A stretch of 64,000 nt of DNA, taken from the NCBI GenBank assembly GCA_030425205.1, contig JAUIAP010000015.1:1-64000 (forward strand), written 5' to 3'. The position numbers were made by a program, and so were the translations under genes. This document shows positions 60,492 to 64,000 of this stretch, piece by piece. The first letter of the stretch is position 1, and each line of letters opens with the position of its first letter. Origin of the DNA: Anaerolineae bacterium (lineage in GTDB: Bacteria; Chloroflexota; Anaerolineae; Promineifilales; Promineifilaceae). The notes under the pieces were generated by a model. That model was not told the DNA's origin. It searched no databases and was given only the letters and a program-made list of their open reading frames with translations.

Positions 60492-61097
60492 ATGGCTACG
60501 ACAAAAAGAGTCTTCATCCTAATTTTAACGACACTACTCCTAACGCTCGGCATACACCACAAGACCCGTGCCCAAGATGATGGGCGCGTTCCCGACACAT
60601 TCGCTCAATCGTTGTCGGCTGGCTGCTACATCACTGCTGCTAATCAGTGTCGCATCCACGTCGAACCGTTCACCATTCCGGTTAACCAATCGACGGGCGA
60701 GCGGGTGGCGGAATTTATCATCAGCGCCAACAACGTCAGTGGGGGCAGTTCCTACACGCTCTATCACCATCATACCGCTGGATCTTACAGCTATAAGCCA
60801 GTCGGCAGCTGGTCACCCACGTTGGTAACCGAAGATTTCTACGGTGTCTGTGGGCAGACGTACTATCTCAACATATTAACACGCGGTGACACCTCCACGA
60901 CGACCGGCACATTTGGCAATGCGGGGGCGACGGGAAACTTCACCTGCCCCACTTCGCCCACCGCACCGACAGCTGTGCAACAATCCTTTTTTGGTCTTGA
61001 TGAAAACAACAATCTCGTCGTGACGTGGCAAATGTTGCTCTTGATGTTGCCACTTGCCCTATTTTCGCTGTGGTACACACGTCATCATCGCAATTAA
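60492..61097 (+). CDS. Small secreted, C-terminally anchored protein
   Basis: 201 aa from ATG 60492 (the open frame starts at 60444). Signal peptide (VFILILTTLLLTLGIHHKTRA). A beta-rich domain of about 120 residues with four Cys follows (CYITAANQCRIHVEPFTIPV; FYGVCGQTYYLNILTRGD). Then a Thr/Pro-rich linker with PTAPTAVQQSFFG, a TM helix (LLLMLPLALFSLWY) and tail TRHHRN. Family not recognised. The C-terminal layout matches other anchored proteins in the window. Confidence 0.72.
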   Translation: MATTKRVFILILTTLLLTLGIHHKTRAQDDGRVPDTFAQSLSAGCYITAANQCRIHVEPFTIPVNQSTGERVAEFIISANNVSGGSSYTLYHHHTAGSYSYKPVGSWSPTLVTEDFYGVCGQTYYLNILTRGDTSTTTGTFGNAGATGNFTCPTSPTAPTAVQQSFFGLDENNNLVVTWQMLLLMLPLALFSLWYTRHHRN

Positions 61098-61214
61098 GCT
61101 GGCGCAGGGGCTGAATGCGTAGTTAATCTTTTATCTTGAACACGCGCTTGATGGTTTATACCGGGTGCGTCTGGCAACTCGTGGTGCTTGTACGCACTGG
61201 TGGGAGTCAATCCC

Positions 61215-61949
61215 ATGTCATGGAGACGCATTGTGTTTATGGCTACTCTGTTGATCCTCATGAGTAGTTCAGTTCTTTGGATCACCCCCACTGTTTCGGC
61301 ACAATCGCCTGAAGGTGTTGTCCTCGGTCACACGGTTGAACGCGGGGACACCCTCAGCGGCATCGCTCGTCGTTACGGCACGACAGTCGCAGCCCTCATC
61401 TCTTACAACGATCTGCCTTCTACGACGATCCACATCGGTCAACGCATCTACATCCCGCCCGGCTCACAGCCATCCTACGTGATCGAATATGTCGTTCAGG
61501 CGGGCGACACGCTCAGCGGCATTGCCCGTCGCTATGGGACAACCGTTTCCCTGCTGGTAACGTACAATCGTCTACCCACGACGAACATACGCATCGGGCA
61601 GGCGTTGTTAATTCCATCGGCCGATTCGGGAACGCTCTATCCGCTCGTCCACATCGTGCAACGTGGTGACACGCTCTTTCGTCTTGCCCAACGCTATGGC
61701 ACGACCATCAACGCCCTCACCTCAGTCAACAATCTCAACTCAACTCGCATCTTCGTCGGTCAACGGCTGATCATCCCTCTATCTGTTGAACCTGCGACCC
61801 CCTTCCTCATTCACATCGTGCAGCGCGGCGACACGCTTTCTCGACTCGCGCGACGCTATGGCGTGACGATTGCCACCATTCAAAATGCCAACGGATTGAC
61901 CTCCGACCGCATTTTTGTGGGCCAACGTCTGCAAATTCCCAACCGCTAG
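61215..61949 (+). CDS. Secreted protein with four LysM repeats
   Basis: 244 aa from ATG 61215 (GGGAG upstream; the open frame starts at 61188). Signal peptide ending near TVSAQS. Four LysM domains are almost head to tail: VERGDTLSGIARRYGTTVAA, VQAGDTLSGIARRYGTTVSL, VQRGDTLFRLAQRYGTTINA and VQRGDTLSRLARRYGVTIAT, each followed by an NxLxxxxIxVGQxLxIP ending. Binds peptidoglycan or chitin-like GlcNAc polymers. No catalytic domain. Ends at a hairpin terminator. Confidence 0.95.
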   Translation: MSWRRIVFMATLLILMSSSVLWITPTVSAQSPEGVVLGHTVERGDTLSGIARRYGTTVAALISYNDLPSTTIHIGQRIYIPPGSQPSYVIEYVVQAGDTLSGIARRYGTTVSLLVTYNRLPTTNIRIGQALLIPSADSGTLYPLVHIVQRGDTLFRLAQRYGTTINALTSVNNLNSTRIFVGQRLIIPLSVEPATPFLIHIVQRGDTLSRLARRYGVTIATIQNANGLTSDRIFVGQRLQIPNR

Positions 61950-61962
61950 TTAGGTAGCCTTC

Positions 61963-61994
61963 GTTTCCCGAAAGAAAACTGTCTTTCGGGAAAC
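61963..61994. terminator. Hairpin terminator after the LysM gene
   Basis: Perfect 12-bp arms GTTTCCCGAAAG (61963-61974) and CTTTCGGGAAAC (61983-61994), loop AAAACTGT. It begins 14 bp past the stop codon. No long T-run. Confidence 0.65.
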
Positions 61995-62267
61995 AGCAAA
62001 CTTGCCAACAAACCTCTTCACGGGTGCGCGCCATGATTCGCAATCATTACTTTGAGTTGCGCTGCTACTCGCATGACCGAACAAACCGCTTCCACAGGTA
62101 GAGTCCGCCCACATAAGCTGTTCCCAATTCCGTAACGTTTGGCGGACGTTTGCCCATTACACTCCCCGCAAAACAACAGTGGAATAAGCATTAACGATTT
62201 TCTGGAAATGCAGAGAGAAGCGATCAAGCTAGGCGCGTTTCCGCATAACGTCACGAAGGAGCAACAC

Positions 62268-63224
62268 ATGTTTACCGTTCGAGAGTTTCAAGACGATTCA
62301 GACTACGATTTGATGGTGCAGATCGAGGATGCCGTGCGGCCAGACGAGTCAGATTCGGCCGATTTTTGGCGCGAGGAAGACAACGAATCCAAAAAACACT
62401 ATCTAAAACGTTTTCTCGCCTTTGATGATGGGCAAGTGATCGGTTCGGCCGAATTGGTGGCCGGCTATTGGTGGAGCGAACCCCATCAGTATTTTTTGTG
62501 GGCTGCCGTGTTGCCGCACTATCAGGGACGGGGAGCCGGCAAGCAGCTGCATCGGGCGATGTGCGATGCGTTGGGTGATCGGCCGATTCACGCGCTGGTC
62601 GCATCGGTGCGTGATGACATGCAGCGCGGCGTGCGCTTTGTCGAAGATCGCGGCTTTCAATTTATGCAACGTGATGCGGCCTCTGAATTGTGCCTAGCGG
62701 CGTTTGATCCCACTTCCGTTGCCGATGTGCAAACCAAGCTCAGCCAGCATGAAATCGAGATTCTCGCGGTCGACCAACTAAGGCAGCGCGACCCGCACTG
62801 GCTCACAAAGATCTACGACTTACATTGGGAGTTGGTGCAGGATGTGCCGAGCACCGAACTGCGCAAACAGCTGACGCTAGAGCAGTGGCAGGAGCGGTAC
62901 GTGTACGGTTCACAAGTCGATCTGAGCCTGCTGTTCGTGGCACGCATCGGCGAGCAGTTGATCGGCATGAGCCAACTCAAGACGGATAGCAAGGGTCGCG
63001 CCGTGCTCTGGTCAGGCATCACAGGGGTCGTGCGAAGCTGGCGGCGCAAGGGCGTGGCGACTGCGCTCAAGCGAGCGGGTATCGACCAGGCGCGTCGCGC
63101 CAACATCGAGCGGATTGTGACCGACAACGAGGAAAACAATCCGATGTATCAGTTGAATTTAGCGTTGGGTTTTCGGCCGATTCCCTCGTGGATGACCTAT
63201 AAAAAGACGGAAGGTATTCGGTAA
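62268..63224 (+). CDS. Tandem GNAT-family N-acetyltransferase
   Basis: 318 aa from ATG 62268, which has AAGGAG at ideal spacing; the open frame extends to 62139 without support. First GNAT domain about 1-150, with the acetyl-CoA loop VLPHYQGRGAGKQLHRAMCD. Second domain about 160-318, with GVVRSWRRKGVATALKRAG and an end pattern TDNEENNPMYQLNLALGFRP. Both keep the R/Q-X2-G-X-G/A-like pyrophosphate loop, so both could bind acetyl-CoA. Substrate unknown; two-domain GNATs often modify antibiotics, mycothiol precursors or amino-sugars. Confidence 0.88.
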   Translation: MFTVREFQDDSDYDLMVQIEDAVRPDESDSADFWREEDNESKKHYLKRFLAFDDGQVIGSAELVAGYWWSEPHQYFLWAAVLPHYQGRGAGKQLHRAMCDALGDRPIHALVASVRDDMQRGVRFVEDRGFQFMQRDAASELCLAAFDPTSVADVQTKLSQHEIEILAVDQLRQRDPHWLTKIYDLHWELVQDVPSTELRKQLTLEQWQERYVYGSQVDLSLLFVARIGEQLIGMSQLKTDSKGRAVLWSGITGVVRSWRRKGVATALKRAGIDQARRANIERIVTDNEENNPMYQLNLALGFRPIPSWMTYKKTEGIR

Positions 63225-63272
63225 GTCGGACCAGCCATCACGAACACCTCGCCATAGGAGTTTACAAAGCAA

Positions 63273-63884
63273 ATGATCACACATACAAGACACCTTCCAA
63301 CCATAAAACACACCCCAATCGCCGTCGCGACGCTTTTCATCGGCGGCGTTCTATGGATTCTCGACTTTGTAACCATCTGGACGCACGGCAATCTGACGGG
63401 AAGCCTGCCCGGTTCTGTGATCGCCGATTTGCCCTTGTATTCACAGCTGGGGCTGCGTCTTTTCTCACTATCGATTCCGATTTTGCTGATCGGTTTGGCG
63501 ACGCTCACTCGTCATACACTGCTAAAACAGCGCATGTTGACGCTGTTGGCTGCCGTTTTCATCGTGATCCCGCTGGTGTTGAGCAGCATCAACATCGTCA
63601 CGCTATTCGGCCCTGCCGGCACGTTCAACGACACGTTTATGGGTCTGTCCGTCTTCAGCACGTCGATTGCGACCGGCTTGATCGGCCTCGCGGCACGGCG
63701 TTCAAAAACGTTGGCTCGCCCTGCGGCATGGTCGCTAATCGCCATCGGCGTGATGACGATTCCAGTGTTGTTCGGCACGCCGCTCCCCATCGGCCCAGAT
63801 TGGGCAACCGATCATCTGGCATTTTTGTTGAGCGGCAGCCTCTATGTGCTGGCTAGCGTGACGTTGCACCGCGAACGAGCGTAA
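63273..63884 (+). CDS. Polytopic membrane protein, 203 aa
   Basis: About six TM helices (VATLFIGGVLWILDFVTIWT, LRLFSLSIPILLIGLATLT, LLAAVFIVIPLVLSSINIV and others) with short loops. Looks like DUF998-type integral membrane proteins, but the assignment is uncertain. ATG preceded by AGGAG at a slightly long spacing. No export or transport signature. Follows the GNAT gene at 48 bp, possibly in one operon. Confidence 0.75.
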   Translation: MITHTRHLPTIKHTPIAVATLFIGGVLWILDFVTIWTHGNLTGSLPGSVIADLPLYSQLGLRLFSLSIPILLIGLATLTRHTLLKQRMLTLLAAVFIVIPLVLSSINIVTLFGPAGTFNDTFMGLSVFSTSIATGLIGLAARRSKTLARPAAWSLIAIGVMTIPVLFGTPLPIGPDWATDHLAFLLSGSLYVLASVTLHRERA

Positions 63885-63905
63885 TCACAGCGGTTGAAAT
63901 GGCCT

Positions 63906-63962
63906 GCAAAACCCGCATCGTTGCCCTTTCCATTTGGAGCTGGCCGCGATGAGGGTTTTTGC
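63906..63962. terminator. Possible terminator after the polytopic membrane gene
   Basis: GCAAAACCCGCATCG (63906-63920) pairs with GCGATGAGGGTTTTTGC (63946-63962) with one mismatch and a 25-base loop; a T-run lies in the right arm. The rest of the window edge (to 64000) shows no gene. Confidence 0.4.
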
Positions 63963-64000
63963 ATTTATACGGCGTATTAGTCGCCAGCCAGATATTGAAC

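Larger units (their letters stand above)
1131..63183. repeat. Highly iterated palindrome TCGGCCGA, about 90 copies dispersed across the window
   Basis: Manual scan gives about 90 exact copies (for example near 1132, 3021, 4736, 4741, 7192, 22443, 22458, 31281, 31297, 39299, 62354, 63174). Chance at this base composition predicts about one to two. Most are inside genes and often in the frame TCG-GCC-GA(A/T), giving Ser-Ala-Glu or Ser-Ala-Asp; others give Ile/Phe-Gly-Arg or Arg-Pro. The outer T and A are kept in roughly three quarters of all CGGCCG sites. Confidence 0.9.

Noticed and set aside
61963..61994. Hairpin after the LysM gene considered as an attachment site
   Set aside because: No integrase, no matching second copy and no tRNA; position fits a terminator.

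Overview
This 64 kb window is a chromosomal segment of moderately high GC. It most likely comes from a filamentous or biofilm-forming Chloroflexota bacterium (Anaerolineae or relatives). The taxonomic call is inference. It rests on two very large SARP/BTAD-STAND-TPR regulators, NarL-type kinase/regulator pairs (one kinase ComP-like), many secreted right-handed beta-helix 'choice-of-anchor Q' and CSLREA-type proteins, and secreted proteins ending in a terminal FLPLI-type motif. There is no rRNA, tRNA, CRISPR array or intact transposase.

Layout. 0-0.8 kb: end of an unidentified gene, a small hypothetical gene and two families of dispersed palindromic repeats. 0.8-6.2 kb: MoxR ATPase, secreted beta-helix protein, YihY/BrkB membrane protein, and a zinc-ribbon/NHL-propeller membrane protein. 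6.3-16.9 kb: SARP-STAND regulator, AraC/GyrI regulator, 2-hydroxyacid dehydrogenase, alpha/beta hydrolase, a GATase-like protein with a CysS/YqeB-type C-terminus, GreA-like factor, GT4 glycosyltransferase and DinB-like protein. 17.1-20.4 kb: a PAS-GAF kinase/NarL regulator pair, a stand-alone degenerate receiver and three small proteins. 20.7-27.3 kb: secreted proteins (CAP, beta-helix, YVTN propeller, coiled-coil lipoprotein, laminin-B-like). 27.3-31.3 kb: cytochrome P450, then a ComP-like kinase and NarL regulator. 31.3-47.1 kb: one 15.8 kb gene for a 5270-residue mosaic surface protein, divergent from a second SARP-STAND-TPR regulator (47.5-50.9 kb). 50.9-57.6 kb: nucleotidyltransferase, then glycine-zipper stress proteins, a LuxR protein with a non-phosphorylatable receiver, MgtC, methyltransferase, ferritin-like DUF892 and small proteins. 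57.7-63.9 kb: LamG/beta-helix surface protein, small secreted anchored protein, LysM protein, tandem GNAT and a polytopic membrane protein.

How it fits together (inference). The window is dominated by cell-envelope display and sensing: anchored beta-helix, LamG, FG-GAP, TSP3 and beta-gamma-crystallin proteins beside large signal-integrating regulators. The strongest unexplained signal is sequence-wide. The 8-bp palindrome TCGGCCGA occurs about 90 times by manual count, roughly 60-90 times more than expected by chance, mostly inside genes. It resembles the cyanobacterial HIP1 phenomenon with a different word. A 119-bp MITE-like element with terminal inverted repeats occurs three times. Several secreted proteins share a C-terminal layout of PTA motif, TM helix and short tail that could be an undescribed sorting signal.
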